A stretch of DNA of 64,000 bases, taken from positions 1 through 64,000 of the forward strand of contig NZ_UETC01000009.1 of assembly GCF_900116765.1 (NCBI RefSeq), in the 5' to 3' direction. The position numbers were made by a program, and so were the translations under genes. Position 1 is the stretch's first letter; each line of letters begins with the position of its first letter. Under the pieces are notes generated by a model, which did no database searches, was not told the DNA's origin, and was given only the letters and a program-made list of their open reading frames with translations. Source of the stretch: Jannaschia seohaensis. Its GTDB lineage: Bacteria > Pseudomonadota > Alphaproteobacteria > Rhodobacterales > Rhodobacteraceae. Shown here one piece after another: positions 52,698-61,388 of this stretch.

Positions 52698-53480
52698 GTG
52701 GGACCTGACCGTGCGCCCGACGGCGACTTCCCTTGGTGGCTGGTCGCCGTCGCCGTCCTGCTGGGCGGAGCCTATGTCGCCATCGGGCTCGATGACGGGG
52801 CGCGTCAAGTGCTGGTCACGCTTCAGCGGGGCGTGGGCATCACCATCTTCGTGACGCTGGTCGCCTTCGCCGGGGCCTCGCTGGTCGGCCTGGGGATCGC
52901 GCTCATGTCGCTTTCGGGCAGCCTCGTGCTGCGGCAGATCGCGCGCTTCTACACCGAGATCCTGCGGGGCATCCCCATCCTGGTGCTGTTGCTCTACGTG
53001 GCCTTCGTGCTGGCCCCGGCGCTCGTGGCGTTCTGGAACTGGCTTGGCTTGCCCGAGGCGCGGACACGGGACTTTCCGTTGCTCTGGCGGGCGATCCTGG
53101 CGCTGGTCCTGGCCTATTCCGCCTTCATCGCGGAGGTCTTCCGCGCGGGGCTGCAATCCGTCGATACAGGCCAGATCGAGGCGGCTCAGGCGCTGGGGCT
53201 CAAGCGCTGGCACCGCTTCCGCTTCATCGTCTTTCCGCAGGCGATCCGCACGATCCTGCCGCCGCTGGGCAACGATTTCGTCGCCATGGTCAAGGACAGC
53301 TCCCTGGTCAGCGTGGTCGGCGTGCTCGACATCGCGCAGCTGGGCAAGGTCACGGCGGCGGGCAATTTCCGCTATTTCGAGACCTATAACGTGGTCGCCC
53401 TTCTCTATCTGACGATGACGATCCTGCTGTCGCTGGGGCTCCGGCGGCTGGAACGGCGGCCCGCCCGGAAGACCCGGTAG
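52698..53480 (+). CDS. Amino-acid ABC transporter permease
   Basis: 260 residues from a GTG start. Membrane segments begin near 14 (WWLVAVAVLLGGAYVAIGL) and the HisMQ-type core includes ITIFVTLVAFAGASLVGLGI, RGIPILVLLLYVAFVLAP, the EAA loop IEAAQALGLKRWHRFRFIVFP near 173-193 and KDSSLVSVVGVLDIAQLGK. It forms the channel for the upstream binding protein. No ATPase and no second permease is adjacent, so an ATPase encoded elsewhere must serve it. Confidence 0.88.
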   Translation: MGPDRAPDGDFPWWLVAVAVLLGGAYVAIGLDDGARQVLVTLQRGVGITIFVTLVAFAGASLVGLGIALMSLSGSLVLRQIARFYTEILRGIPILVLLLYVAFVLAPALVAFWNWLGLPEARTRDFPLLWRAILALVLAYSAFIAEVFRAGLQSVDTGQIEAAQALGLKRWHRFRFIVFPQAIRTILPPLGNDFVAMVKDSSLVSVVGVLDIAQLGKVTAAGNFRYFETYNVVALLYLTMTILLSLGLRRLERRPARKTR

Positions 53481-53527
53481 GGCAGGGCGTCGCACCCCCC
53501 TTTTCCATGGCGCAGGGTCGGTTACTT

Positions 53528-53551
53528 GCATTTCAGAAATTACTGAAATGC
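53528..53551. promoter_or_regulatory. Palindromic operator candidate at the start of the GbsR-type gene
   Basis: GCATTTCAG at 53528-53536 and CTGAAATGC at 53543-53551 form a perfect 9-bp inverted repeat separated by AAATTA. It ends six bases before the chosen ATG (53557). A dyad of this size suits a dimeric winged-helix repressor, most simply autoregulation of the gbsR-cydA-cydB unit. Confidence 0.6.
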
Positions 53552-53556
53552 GTGCC

Positions 53557-54102
53557 ATGAACCTTCCACCGCTCCATCAAGACTTCATCCTCCATTTCGG
53601 CGAGATGGGCTCGCGCTGGGGGATCAACCGCACCGTCGGGCAAATCTACGCGCTTCTGTTTCTGTCGGAAGAGCCGCTAAACGCCGAGACCATCACCGAC
53701 GCGCTGTCGATCAGCCGGTCCAATACGTCGATGGGCCTGAAGGAGCTTCAGTCCTGGAATCTCGTCCGCCTGCGCCACAAGCCCGGCGACCGGCGGGACT
53801 ATTTCACCACCCCCGACGACCTGTGGGAGATCGTGCGCACCCTGGTGGCCGAACGCCGCAAGCGCGAAATCGACCCAACCCTCTCGACCCTGCGGGAGTT
53901 GGAGATGCGTGGCCCGGGCGGCGACGCCTATGCCGAGGCCCGCATCGCCGAGCTGCGGGAGCTGATCGAGATGATGACCCAGTTCCACGACGAGATGAGC
54001 CGGATGGAGACCGAGCGTCTGGTCCAGCTGATGACGATGGGCCGCCGCCTGGGTGGCCTGCTCGACACGGCGCAGAAGATGAAGATTTGGGGAAAGAGCT
54101 GA
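53557..54102 (+). CDS. GbsR/MarR-family transcriptional regulator of the cyd operon
   Basis: 181 residues from MNLPPLHQDF; an ATG at 53548 lies inside the palindrome. The winged helix-turn-helix is at about 25-90: TVGQIYALLFLSEEPLNAET, DALSISRSNTSMGLKELQSW and the wing RLRHKPGDRRDYFTTPDD. The C-terminal helices would dimerise. No ribosome-binding site is apparent, so the message may be leaderless or start close upstream. The stop is one base before cydA, so it most likely controls this oxidase operon through the dyad at its own start. Confidence 0.85.
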   Translation: MNLPPLHQDFILHFGEMGSRWGINRTVGQIYALLFLSEEPLNAETITDALSISRSNTSMGLKELQSWNLVRLRHKPGDRRDYFTTPDDLWEIVRTLVAERRKREIDPTLSTLRELEMRGPGGDAYAEARIAELRELIEMMTQFHDEMSRMETERLVQLMTMGRRLGGLLDTAQKMKIWGKS

Positions 54103-54103
54103 C

Positions 54104-55558
54104 ATGGACATGATGGACACCCTCCTTCTGAGCCGCATCCAGTTCGCGGCCAACATCTCGTTCCACATCCTGTTTCCGACGATCACGATCGCGCTGGGCT
54201 GGTTCCTGCTGTTCTTCAAGCTGCGCTTTCAGTGGACCGGGGACCTGAAGTGGATGGAGGCCTATCGCTTCTGGGTGAAGGTCTTCGCGCTCTCCTTCGC
54301 GATGGGCGTCGTCTCGGGCATCACTATGTCCTTCCAGTTCGGCACCAACTGGCCGGGCTTCATGGAGAAGGTCGGCAATATCGCCGGGCCGCTCCTGGCC
54401 TATGAGGTCATGACCGCTTTCTTCCTGGAGGCGGTGTTCATCGGCATCATGCTGTTCGGCTTCAGCCGCGTGCCGTCCTGGCTGCACACTTTGGCGACCT
54501 TCCTGGTGGCCTTCGGCACGACCATGTCGACCTTCTGGATCATCGTCCTGAACTCCTGGATGCACACGCCCCAGGGCTTCGAGATGATCGACGGCGTGGC
54601 GCATGCGACCGACTGGTGGGCGATCATCTTCAACCCGTCGATGCCCTACCGCCTGGCGCATATGCTGCTGGCCTCGGGCCTGACGGTCGCCTTCGTCATC
54701 GCGGGCGTCGCCGCCTTCCGCTATCTCCGGGGCGACCGGAAGGAAGCGGTGCGCTCGCAGATCCGGGTGGGCATCACCTTCGCCGCGCTGCTGATTCCCT
54801 TGCAGATCTTCATGGGCGACCTGCATGGCCTCAACACCAAGGAGTATCAGCCCGCCAAGGTGGCCGCGATGGAGGGCAACTGGTCCGATACCGACGGCAA
54901 CACGCCCCTGATCCTCTTCGCCCTGCCCGATGACGAGGCGCGGGAGAACCGGATGGAAATCGGCGTGCCCGGCATGGCTTCGTTGATCCTGGGGCACAGC
55001 TTCGACGCGCCGATCCCCGCGCTCGACGAGTTCGTGACCGAGGACGGGACCGTCCTGCACCCGCCGGTGGACAAGGTCTTCTGGTCGTTCCGCGTGATGG
55101 TCGGCACGGGGATGGCGATGCTGCTGCTGAGCTGGGGCGCGATGGTCTTCCTCTGGCGCCGCCGTCCGGATCCGGAAACAGGCGTAGAGCGCCGCTTCGT
55201 CCTCCGCAGCCTGCCTAGGCCGATGCTCTACGCGCTGGTCCCAATGGCCTTCTCGGGCTGGGTCGCGACGCTCGCGGGCTGGTACACGACCGAGATCGGC
55301 CGTCAGCCCTGGCTGGTGCAAGGCGTGATGTCGACGGCGGAGGCCGTGGCCGACGTGCCCGCGCCGATGGTCCTGTCGACGCTGCTGGGCTATCTCGCGA
55401 TCTACGCGGTGCTGCTCTTCGCCTATGTCGGTGTGATCGTCTATCTGGCGCTCAAGGCGTCCGGGGACGACCCGCTCGACTCGATGACCCCCTCCTCCGG
55501 CGAGGCCGTCGTCGACGCCATCGCCCGCGAGGATCGCGGCCTGGTTCCGGCGGAGTGA
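54104..55558 (+). CDS. cydA: Cytochrome bd-type quinol oxidase subunit I (CIO type)
   Basis: 484 residues, nine membrane helices. Haem ligands His21 (NISFHILFP) and His186 (YRLAHMLLAS) and acidic Glu101 and Glu109 (AYEVMTAFFLEAV) are present, as is GRQPWLVQGVM near 403-413. The quinol loop is short (GDLHGLNTKEYQPAKVAAME), the form typical of cyanide-insensitive CioA rather than E. coli CydA. With CydB it reduces oxygen to water using quinol at the inner membrane. It lies in one unit with the GbsR-type regulator and cydB. Confidence 0.95.
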   Translation: MDMMDTLLLSRIQFAANISFHILFPTITIALGWFLLFFKLRFQWTGDLKWMEAYRFWVKVFALSFAMGVVSGITMSFQFGTNWPGFMEKVGNIAGPLLAYEVMTAFFLEAVFIGIMLFGFSRVPSWLHTLATFLVAFGTTMSTFWIIVLNSWMHTPQGFEMIDGVAHATDWWAIIFNPSMPYRLAHMLLASGLTVAFVIAGVAAFRYLRGDRKEAVRSQIRVGITFAALLIPLQIFMGDLHGLNTKEYQPAKVAAMEGNWSDTDGNTPLILFALPDDEARENRMEIGVPGMASLILGHSFDAPIPALDEFVTEDGTVLHPPVDKVFWSFRVMVGTGMAMLLLSWGAMVFLWRRRPDPETGVERRFVLRSLPRPMLYALVPMAFSGWVATLAGWYTTEIGRQPWLVQGVMSTAEAVADVPAPMVLSTLLGYLAIYAVLLFAYVGVIVYLALKASGDDPLDSMTPSSGEAVVDAIAREDRGLVPAE

Positions 55559-55563
55559 GTCCC

Positions 55564-56580
55564 ATGGAGATGTTTGGATATCCGCCCGAGACCTGGCTGC
55601 CCTTCGTCTTCGCCGGCCTGATGGGCGTGTCGATCCTGCTCTATGTCATTCTGGATGGCTATGATCTGGGGGTGGGTATCCTCACCCCCTTGGCCTCCGA
55701 TGACGAAAGGCGCGACATGATGGTCGCGTCGATCGGCCCCTTTTGGGACGCCAACGAGACTTGGCTGGTGCTGGCCGTCGGCCTGCTCCTGGTGGCCTTT
55801 CCGGCGGCACATGGGATGATCCTGTCGACGCTCTACCTGCCGGTCTTCGTGCTTCTGGTGGGCCTCATCTTGCGCGGCGTCTCGTTCGAGTTCCGGGTCA
55901 AGGCGCGGGCGAAATACAAGGAACTCTGGAACCGCCTGTTCTTCGTGGGCTCGCTGATGGCGACGCTGGCGCAGGGGTTCATGCTGGGCCTCTACGTGAT
56001 GGGGCTGGAGTTCACTGTCCTCACGGTCGCCTTCGCCACGCTCTGCGCGCTGGCGCTGACGGTGGGCTATGCCTTCATCGGCGCGACCTGGCTGATCCTG
56101 AAATCGGAGGGCGCGTTGCAGGCGGCGGCGGTGCGCTGGGCGCAGAATTGCATCTGGGGGCTGGTGATCGGCATCGGGGCGATCTCGCTCGCCTCGCCGC
56201 TGGTGAGCCCGCGGATCTTCGACAAATGGTTCGCCTTTCCGACGTTTCTCTATCTGCTGCCGCTGCCGCTCTTGTCGCTGGGCCTGCTTTGGCTGCTCTG
56301 GCGGTCGTTCCGGCATCTGCCCGCGCAAGGAGATCGTTGGGCCTGGGCGCCCTTCGTCTCGGCGCTGGGACTGTTCACGCTCGCTTTTCTCGGTCTCGCC
56401 TACAGCTTCTACCCCTATGTCGTGCCGGATCGGCTGACGATCTACGCGGCGGCCTCCGCGCCCGAGAGCCTTATGATCATCCTGATCGGGGCCTGTTTCG
56501 TGGTGCCGTCGATCCTTGGCTATACGGCGCTGGCCTATTGGGTGTTCCGCGGCAAGACCAAGGCGCTGCGCTACGATTGA
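55564..56580 (+). CDS. cydB: Cytochrome bd-type quinol oxidase subunit II (CIO type)
   Basis: 338 residues from the ATG with GGAG eight bases upstream; a GTG overlapping the cydA stop (GTGA) is the alternative. The conserved N-terminus has ILDGYDLGVGILTPL near 28-42, IGPFWDANETWLVL near 57-70 and FRVKARAKYKELWNRLFF near 107-124. About eight membrane helices. It stabilises the haem centres of CydA. No cydX-like small subunit was found downstream. The 3' end overlaps the convergent membrane protein gene by ten bases. Confidence 0.95.
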   Translation: MEMFGYPPETWLPFVFAGLMGVSILLYVILDGYDLGVGILTPLASDDERRDMMVASIGPFWDANETWLVLAVGLLLVAFPAAHGMILSTLYLPVFVLLVGLILRGVSFEFRVKARAKYKELWNRLFFVGSLMATLAQGFMLGLYVMGLEFTVLTVAFATLCALALTVGYAFIGATWLILKSEGALQAAAVRWAQNCIWGLVIGIGAISLASPLVSPRIFDKWFAFPTFLYLLPLPLLSLGLLWLLWRSFRHLPAQGDRWAWAPFVSALGLFTLAFLGLAYSFYPYVVPDRLTIYAAASAPESLMIILIGACFVVPSILGYTALAYWVFRGKTKALRYD

Positions 56581-58349
56581 GGGCCAACGGTGAAGAGCCG
56601 GGCCGCCGCTGTCTCCGTCCCGGGAACGGGGCGGAGGAAGGCGGGCACCGCGCCCGCGGCGATGCGGGCGGCGAAGCTGTCCGGGTGGCCGTCGATGAGG
56701 GTCGCGACATCGCCATCGCCGGGGCAGAGCGCGACGTAGTCGGCACCGGTCCGTCGGAGGACAGCCTCCGCTTCGGCGTCGGTTTCGGCAAGCATCAGCG
56801 TGTAGGCGACCCGGAGCCCGGCCTGATTGCGGTGATAGGGCGCCGCCAGCACGCTGTGCCCGGTCCCAAGCAGAATCGGCACGCCCGCATTGGACCCGTT
56901 GGCCACCCGCCCCGGAGGCAGGGCGGCGAGGGCCTCCCAGGCCCCTGCCTCGGCGCAGCTGGGCGTGCTGGCGGTCGCGGTCGGCCTTGGCTCCAGAATC
57001 TTGCTGCCGGGGCCGAGCAAGGTCGCGGCCCCGGCGAGCAGGAAGACCGCAGCGGCGGAGAGGCCGGTCGTCGCTGGCGCGGGCCTCGCCTTTGCCCGGT
57101 CGCGCAGGATGGCGGCCACGACCGACAGGGCGAGAACCGTCAGTACGACGACCGAGAGCAGCCCACGCACCTGGTAGGTCGCGATGGCCAGTCCCAGACC
57201 AATCAGCGCCCCAGGCAGCAGGCCCGCCCGGCCGATGGTGAGCGGCAGGGCAATGGCCGCCAGCGCGGAAATCACGGCGATGACGAGGTAGCTGAGCTCG
57301 CCCTCGGCGGTCTTCATGGCGATGCCTTTTGCCTCGTCGGTCTGTTTCAGCCAATGCTCGACGAGGAAGGGATCGAGCGCCGCATAGGGGTTCGAGAGGC
57401 AGGTCGGCATGAAGACCGCCACGGCGGCGGCCAAGGCCGCGCCGCCGCCGACCAGAGCCGCGCCGCGGACCGGCGCCGCGCGCTCCGACAGGGTCCAGGC
57501 CAGCCCGGCCAGCAAGGCCGCGCCCGCCAGAACAGGGATGGCGAGGTCGGTCGAAATGGCATCGCAGAACCCGCCGCGCCAGGCCATCTCCGGCGCCGTG
57601 AGTGGGAAAAGCACGGTCAACCCGCCGCCAAGGCCCAGGGTGAAGCCCAGGGCGGGCGCGCGTTCGGCCTCCCCGCCCGTGGCCCAGAGTCCCGCGACCG
57701 TGAGTCCCAGCAGCGTCAGCAGCGGCAAGGTCTCGACGCCCACGCAGAGGCTTGCCGCGATGGCGAGCCCCGCGCCCGGTGCGGCCCATCGCGATTCGTG
57801 GCGCGTCAGCACGCCCCAGAGCGCCAGCACCAGCAGCAGCACCTGCACGTTGTGATGGTCGATATCCCCCGGCATGAAGCGCCACCGCAGCATCAGCGTC
57901 AGCAGTCCGGCGCCAACCGTCAGCAAGGCGGCCAAATCCCCGCCAAGGCGGCGGGCGATCATCGCGCAGGTGGCCAGCACCGCCGCCAGCATCGCCAGCG
58001 GCCAGACCAGCAGAAGGGCGTATTCCGCGCCCGCGCGGCCGAGCACCGGCTCCAACGCCGCGACCAGCACCAGCATCGGCGCATCGACCAGCCGCGACCA
58101 GTGCATCTCCGTTCCGTCCAGCCCCAGCCGAGGCTGCCTTGCGTCGAACCAGCCCTGGCCCGCGCTCAGGTCGCGCAGTGTGAGCAGGCGCATGCCCGCG
58201 TCGTTGCCCATCACCATCGTCTCGACCGGGCCGTCCGGCAGGCCGATCGTGCTCCACAGCGCGAGCAGCAGGACGAAGCAGCCCGTCCAGATTGCGGGCC
58301 AAAGAGGCAGGCCCGCGCGGAGACGGGCAGGGGCGGCACTCATGGTCAT
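56571..58349 (-). CDS. Large polytopic membrane protein, GT-C glycosyltransferase-like
   Basis: 592 residues with about 11-13 membrane segments and a C-terminal soluble domain (about 450-592). The first periplasmic loop has an acidic MGNDAGMRLLTLRDLSAGQG then EMHWSRLVDAPM, and the second has MPGDIDHHNVQVLLL. Acidic and histidine residues at these places are typical of GT-C enzymes that use polyprenyl-linked sugars. The start was placed at the ATG preceded by GGGAGG; the longer frame adds 11 residues. GtrA- and GtrB-like genes next door support a role in lipid-linked sugar transfer to a surface polymer. Not assigned to a named family. Confidence 0.7.
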   Translation of the reverse strand: MTMSAAPARLRAGLPLWPAIWTGCFVLLLALWSTIGLPDGPVETMVMGNDAGMRLLTLRDLSAGQGWFDARQPRLGLDGTEMHWSRLVDAPMLVLVAALEPVLGRAGAEYALLLVWPLAMLAAVLATCAMIARRLGGDLAALLTVGAGLLTLMLRWRFMPGDIDHHNVQVLLLVLALWGVLTRHESRWAAPGAGLAIAASLCVGVETLPLLTLLGLTVAGLWATGGEAERAPALGFTLGLGGGLTVLFPLTAPEMAWRGGFCDAISTDLAIPVLAGAALLAGLAWTLSERAAPVRGAALVGGGAALAAAVAVFMPTCLSNPYAALDPFLVEHWLKQTDEAKGIAMKTAEGELSYLVIAVISALAAIALPLTIGRAGLLPGALIGLGLAIATYQVRGLLSVVVLTVLALSVVAAILRDRAKARPAPATTGLSAAAVFLLAGAATLLGPGSKILEPRPTATASTPSCAEAGAWEALAALPPGRVANGSNAGVPILLGTGHSVLAAPYHRNQAGLRVAYTLMLAETDAEAEAVLRRTGADYVALCPGDGDVATLIDGHPDSFAARIAAGAVPAFLRPVPGTETAAARLFTVGPQS

Positions 58350-58408
58350 CGCGCGCACCTCCCGCGCGGGGCTGGCGCGCAACGGGTCAAGGGGCTACTC
58401 GGCGCGTC

Positions 58409-58798
58409 ATGGGTCCGTCTCCCTCCTACCGGATGCGGCGCGCGCTGTTCTTCGTCCTGGCGGGGAGCGCGGGCTTCGTCGTCGATGCCGGCGTGTTGAT
58501 GCTGGGGCTCTGGGCCGGTCTTCCGGCCTGGGCGGCGCGCGGGCCGTCCTTCCTTTTGGCCGTGATCACGACCTGGGCGGTGAACCGCACGCTCACCTTC
58601 CGAACAGGCGCGCACCCCAGCCTGCGCGAGTTCGGCGGCTATCTCGCCGCGATGTCCCTGGGCCTTGCCGCCAATTACGGCCTCTACCTGCTCGGCCTGA
58701 TCCTGGGCCTGCCGCCTCTGGCGGCGCTGGCGGGCGCGTCGATCATCGCCATGGGGATCAACTACCTGGGCGCGCGGCGGGTGCTGGACCGGTCCTGA
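58409..58798 (+). CDS. GtrA-family membrane protein
   Basis: 129 residues, four membrane helices. GtrA pattern: FFVLAGSAGFVVDAGVLMLG near 14-33, FLLAVITTWAVNRTLTFR near 48-65, and GASIIAMGINYLGARRVL at the C-terminus. GtrA proteins are thought to flip polyprenyl-phosphate-glucose across the inner membrane for O-antigen or teichoic acid decoration. The gene is divergent from the GT-C-like gene (60-base gap) and convergent with the GtrB-like transferase gene. Confidence 0.85.
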   Translation: MGPSPSYRMRRALFFVLAGSAGFVVDAGVLMLGLWAGLPAWAARGPSFLLAVITTWAVNRTLTFRTGAHPSLREFGGYLAAMSLGLAANYGLYLLGLILGLPPLAALAGASIIAMGINYLGARRVLDRS

Positions 58799-58803
58799 GC
58801 GCC

Positions 58804-59763
58804 TCATTGCGGCGCCGGATGCTGGAGGTAGAGCGCATAACGCGCCTCCCGCCGGCTCCGCGCCAGACTGTCGAGGATCAGCGCGCAGCCGAAGCACATG
58901 ACGGCAAGGCCAAGCCCCCCGACCGAGACGATCAGCGTGGGGAAGCGCTCCACCAGGCCCGTGCGCAGAAATTCCAGGAAGACCGAGAGGAACAGCGCCA
59001 CCGAGGGCAGGCCCAGCGCCAGGGTCAGGGCGCCGAAGACCTCCATCGGCTTCTCTTCCTTGGCCAGCAGGCCGATGGTGCGCAGGATCCGGATCGCGTC
59101 GCGATAGGTCGAGAGCTTGGAGGCCGAATTCTTGGGCCGCGCGGCATATTCCGTGGCGACTTCACCCGCCGGAACTCGCATCTGGAGCGCGTGGATCGTC
59201 AGCTCGGTCTCGATCTCGAAGCCGTGGGACATGGCCGGGAAGGTCTTGACGAAGCGGCGCGAGAAGATGCGGTAGCCTGAGAGCATGTCCTCGAACCGAC
59301 GCCCGAAGATGCGCTGCACCAATCCGGTCAGCAGGCGGTTGCCGAGCCGGTGGCCCGGGCGATAGGCGGCGGCGTCGCTGTGGCGGCGGGTGCCGACGAC
59401 CATGTCGAGACGCTCGGCCCGCAGCTTTTCGATCATGGCGGGTGCGGCGGCGGCGTCATAGGTCAGGTCGCCATCGGCCAGCACGTAGATGTCGGCCTCT
59501 ACATCGGCGAACATGCGGCGCACGACATTACCCTTGCCTGGGCGCGGCTCGGTCCGGACGACGGCGCCCGCGGCCCGCGCGGCCTCGGCGGTGCGGTCGG
59601 TGGAGCCATTGTCGAAGACATAGACGACCGCATCGGGAAGGGCCGCGCGAAAGGCCGCGACGGTCGCGCCGATGGCGGCCTCCTCGTCCTTGCAGGGCAG
59701 CAGAACGGCGGTGCGGGGACCGGTCGCGACGAAAACGGTTGGGTCGAAGCGTTCGTGCTTCAT
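58804..59763 (-). CDS. Glycosyltransferase family 2, DPM1/GtrB-like
   Basis: 319 residues from MKHERFD. The GT-A domain (about 15-230) has VLLPCKDEEAAIGATVAAF, VFDNGSTDRTAEAARAA, the DxD-type metal motif LADGDLTYD near 93-101, and SGYRIFSRRFVKTFPAMSHG near 163-182. Two C-terminal membrane helices follow (ALTLALGLPSVALFLSVFLE, VSVGGLGLAVMCFGCALIL). It is expected to make polyprenyl-phosphate-sugar from a nucleotide sugar at the cytoplasmic face. With GtrA and the GT-C-like protein it forms a three-part module. Confidence 0.88.
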   Translation of the reverse strand: MKHERFDPTVFVATGPRTAVLLPCKDEEAAIGATVAAFRAALPDAVVYVFDNGSTDRTAEAARAAGAVVRTEPRPGKGNVVRRMFADVEADIYVLADGDLTYDAAAAPAMIEKLRAERLDMVVGTRRHSDAAAYRPGHRLGNRLLTGLVQRIFGRRFEDMLSGYRIFSRRFVKTFPAMSHGFEIETELTIHALQMRVPAGEVATEYAARPKNSASKLSTYRDAIRILRTIGLLAKEEKPMEVFGALTLALGLPSVALFLSVFLEFLRTGLVERFPTLIVSVGGLGLAVMCFGCALILDSLARSRREARYALYLQHPAPQ

Positions 59764-59993
59764 GAGGGAGCCCCCACGGCTGTTTCTCAATCCCGAAAAA
59801 TCATGGAAATGTGGCCCGACTGGGGGCAAGCGGCGGCCAAAAGTCGGAATCGGTCGGGATGGGCAATCGCCCGACTGTCAGGCAGAGCGGCCGGCGTTTG
59901 ACGAAACTTCTTTGAGGGGTGGGCAATCGAGCCTAGTCTCAGGCACGGGCCGCGACGGTGTGACCCGCATTCTCGACATCCAGGGGGCTCACG

Positions 59994-60404
59994 ATGTCTA
60001 TCGAAACCACCGCGCGCGACTTTTTCGAGGCCTGTGAAACAGGCAAGGGCTGGGAGGGGTGCAAGGCGTTCTGCCACGATGGCGCCGCCTTCGCGGCCCA
60101 ATGCGACGCCCTGGCCGATGTCACGACCGTAGAGGCCTATACCGAATGGATGAAGGGCCTCTTTGTCCCGATTCCCGACGGGCACTACGAACTCAAGGCC
60201 TTTTCGACCGATGAGGCGAACAACACGGTCACGGCCTTTGCCGTCTTCCACGGAACGCATACGGTCGATGGCCCCGTCCCTGCGACGGGTAAGACGGTCG
60301 CGGCGGACTACGTCTATGCGATGGTCTTCGAGGACGGCAAGATCAGCCACATGACGAAAATCTGGAATGACGCCCACTCGCTGAAGCAACTGGGCTGGGC
60401 GTGA
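59994..60404 (+). CDS. SnoaL/NTF2-like domain protein
   Basis: 136 residues forming one NTF2-like cone fold: MSIETTARDFFEACETGKGW, CHDGAAFAAQCDALADVTTV, EAYTEWMKGLFVPIPDG, TAFAVFHGTHTVDGPVPATG and VYAMVFEDGKISHMTKIWND. The family includes polyketide cyclases, isomerases and many uncharacterised small-molecule binding proteins, so a precise role cannot be assigned. The ATG follows the CTCACG segment without a strong ribosome site. Single gene, convergent with mipZ. Confidence 0.82.
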   Translation: MSIETTARDFFEACETGKGWEGCKAFCHDGAAFAAQCDALADVTTVEAYTEWMKGLFVPIPDGHYELKAFSTDEANNTVTAFAVFHGTHTVDGPVPATGKTVAADYVYAMVFEDGKISHMTKIWNDAHSLKQLGWA

Positions 60405-60411
60405 CGGGGGT

Positions 60412-61221
60412 CTAGAACGCCGCCTCGATCGAGGGCAGGTTCAGCGACTTCAGCAGGTCGCGCACCTCTTGCCGGGCGGCGATGTTGCTGAGGTTCAGGT
60501 TCGCCACCCCGATATCCTTGAGGTCCAGCAGGGTCATGCCGCGCGGGAAGAGCTCCCGGAAGATGACGCGCTCGGTGAAGCCGGGGGCGACGCGAAAGCC
60601 GATGCGCTTGGAGAGATCCTGCAACGCCTGGCCCATCTTGCGCTTGTTGTGCATCTCCTGCTTGCCCAGCCGGTTGCGCAACACGATCCAGTCGATGGGC
60701 TTCAGCCCCGCCTTGGCGCGCAACTGGCGCGCGTGCCAGACCATCTCGGAATAGACCGAGGGACCGAGGATGCGGCTGGAATCGGGGTCGATCTTCGCCA
60801 GGAGGTCGAAATCGACAAAGCTGTCATTGAGCGGCGTGACCAGCGTGTCGGCCAGGGAATGGGCGACCTGGCTCAGCCGCGTGTGGCTGCCGGGGCAGTC
60901 GATGACCACGAAGTCGCAATCGGCCTCCAATTCGGCCACGGCAAGGGTCAGCGCCTTGTCGAACGGGTTCTCCCCCGGTTGCAGCCCGTTGCGGTCGACC
61001 TTCGGCAGCTGCGCCACCTTCGGCGTCGGCAGGGTGACACCGTTCTTGGCCGCGTAGGCCGCGCGATTTTCGAGGTAGCGGGTAAATGTCCGCTGCCGCA
61101 GGTCGAGGTCGAGCGCACCAACCCGTGCGCCGGACCGCGCCAGCGCCGTTGCGGTATGCATGCAGGTCGTGGACTTGCCCGACCCGCCCTTCTCGTTTCC
61201 GAATACGATAATATGCGCCAT
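60412..61221 (-). CDS. mipZ: Division-plane positioning ATPase MipZ
   Basis: 269 residues. The deviant Walker A FGNEKGGSGKSTT at 7-19 has the signature lysine of ParA/MinD ATPases. DLDLRQRTFTRYLENR near 38-53 and FVVIDCPGSHTRLS near 105-118 follow MipZ, as do WIVLRNRL near 178 and the C-terminal GMTLLDLKDIGVANLNLS. MipZ forms a bipolar gradient with ParB and inhibits FtsZ, placing the septum at mid-cell. Single gene downstream of the rplS-rpmE terminator. Confidence 0.93.
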   Translation of the reverse strand: MAHIIVFGNEKGGSGKSTTCMHTATALARSGARVGALDLDLRQRTFTRYLENRAAYAAKNGVTLPTPKVAQLPKVDRNGLQPGENPFDKALTLAVAELEADCDFVVIDCPGSHTRLSQVAHSLADTLVTPLNDSFVDFDLLAKIDPDSSRILGPSVYSEMVWHARQLRAKAGLKPIDWIVLRNRLGKQEMHNKRKMGQALQDLSKRIGFRVAPGFTERVIFRELFPRGMTLLDLKDIGVANLNLSNIAARQEVRDLLKSLNLPSIEAAF

Positions 61222-61329
61222 GGCTCACTCGTATGGTACGCCCCGGGGCGCAAGACTACGCATGGCTCGCACGCAATGAAAGCGATGGCGGGCCGATATC
61301 CGGGAATCTTGAGGGCGGGAGCGGGGCCC

Positions 61330-61360
61330 AAGACGCGAAAGGGCCGCCCGAGGGCGGCCC
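61330..61360 (-). terminator. Rho-independent terminator of the rplS-rpmE operon
   Basis: On the minus strand GGGCCGCC (61360-61353) pairs with GGCGGCCC (61348-61341) around a CTCG loop, followed by TTTCGCGTCTT. It starts 29 bases after the rpmE stop. Confidence 0.75.
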
Positions 61361-61388
61361 GACCGTGTCGCGATGATGGCGCGTGGGA

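Noticed and set aside
55441-58499. Two ORFs of over 900 codons spanning cydB and the GT-C-like gene
   Set aside because: Both are out-of-frame or antisense readings across two well-supported membrane-protein genes, with Arg/Gly/Gln-rich translation and no domains.
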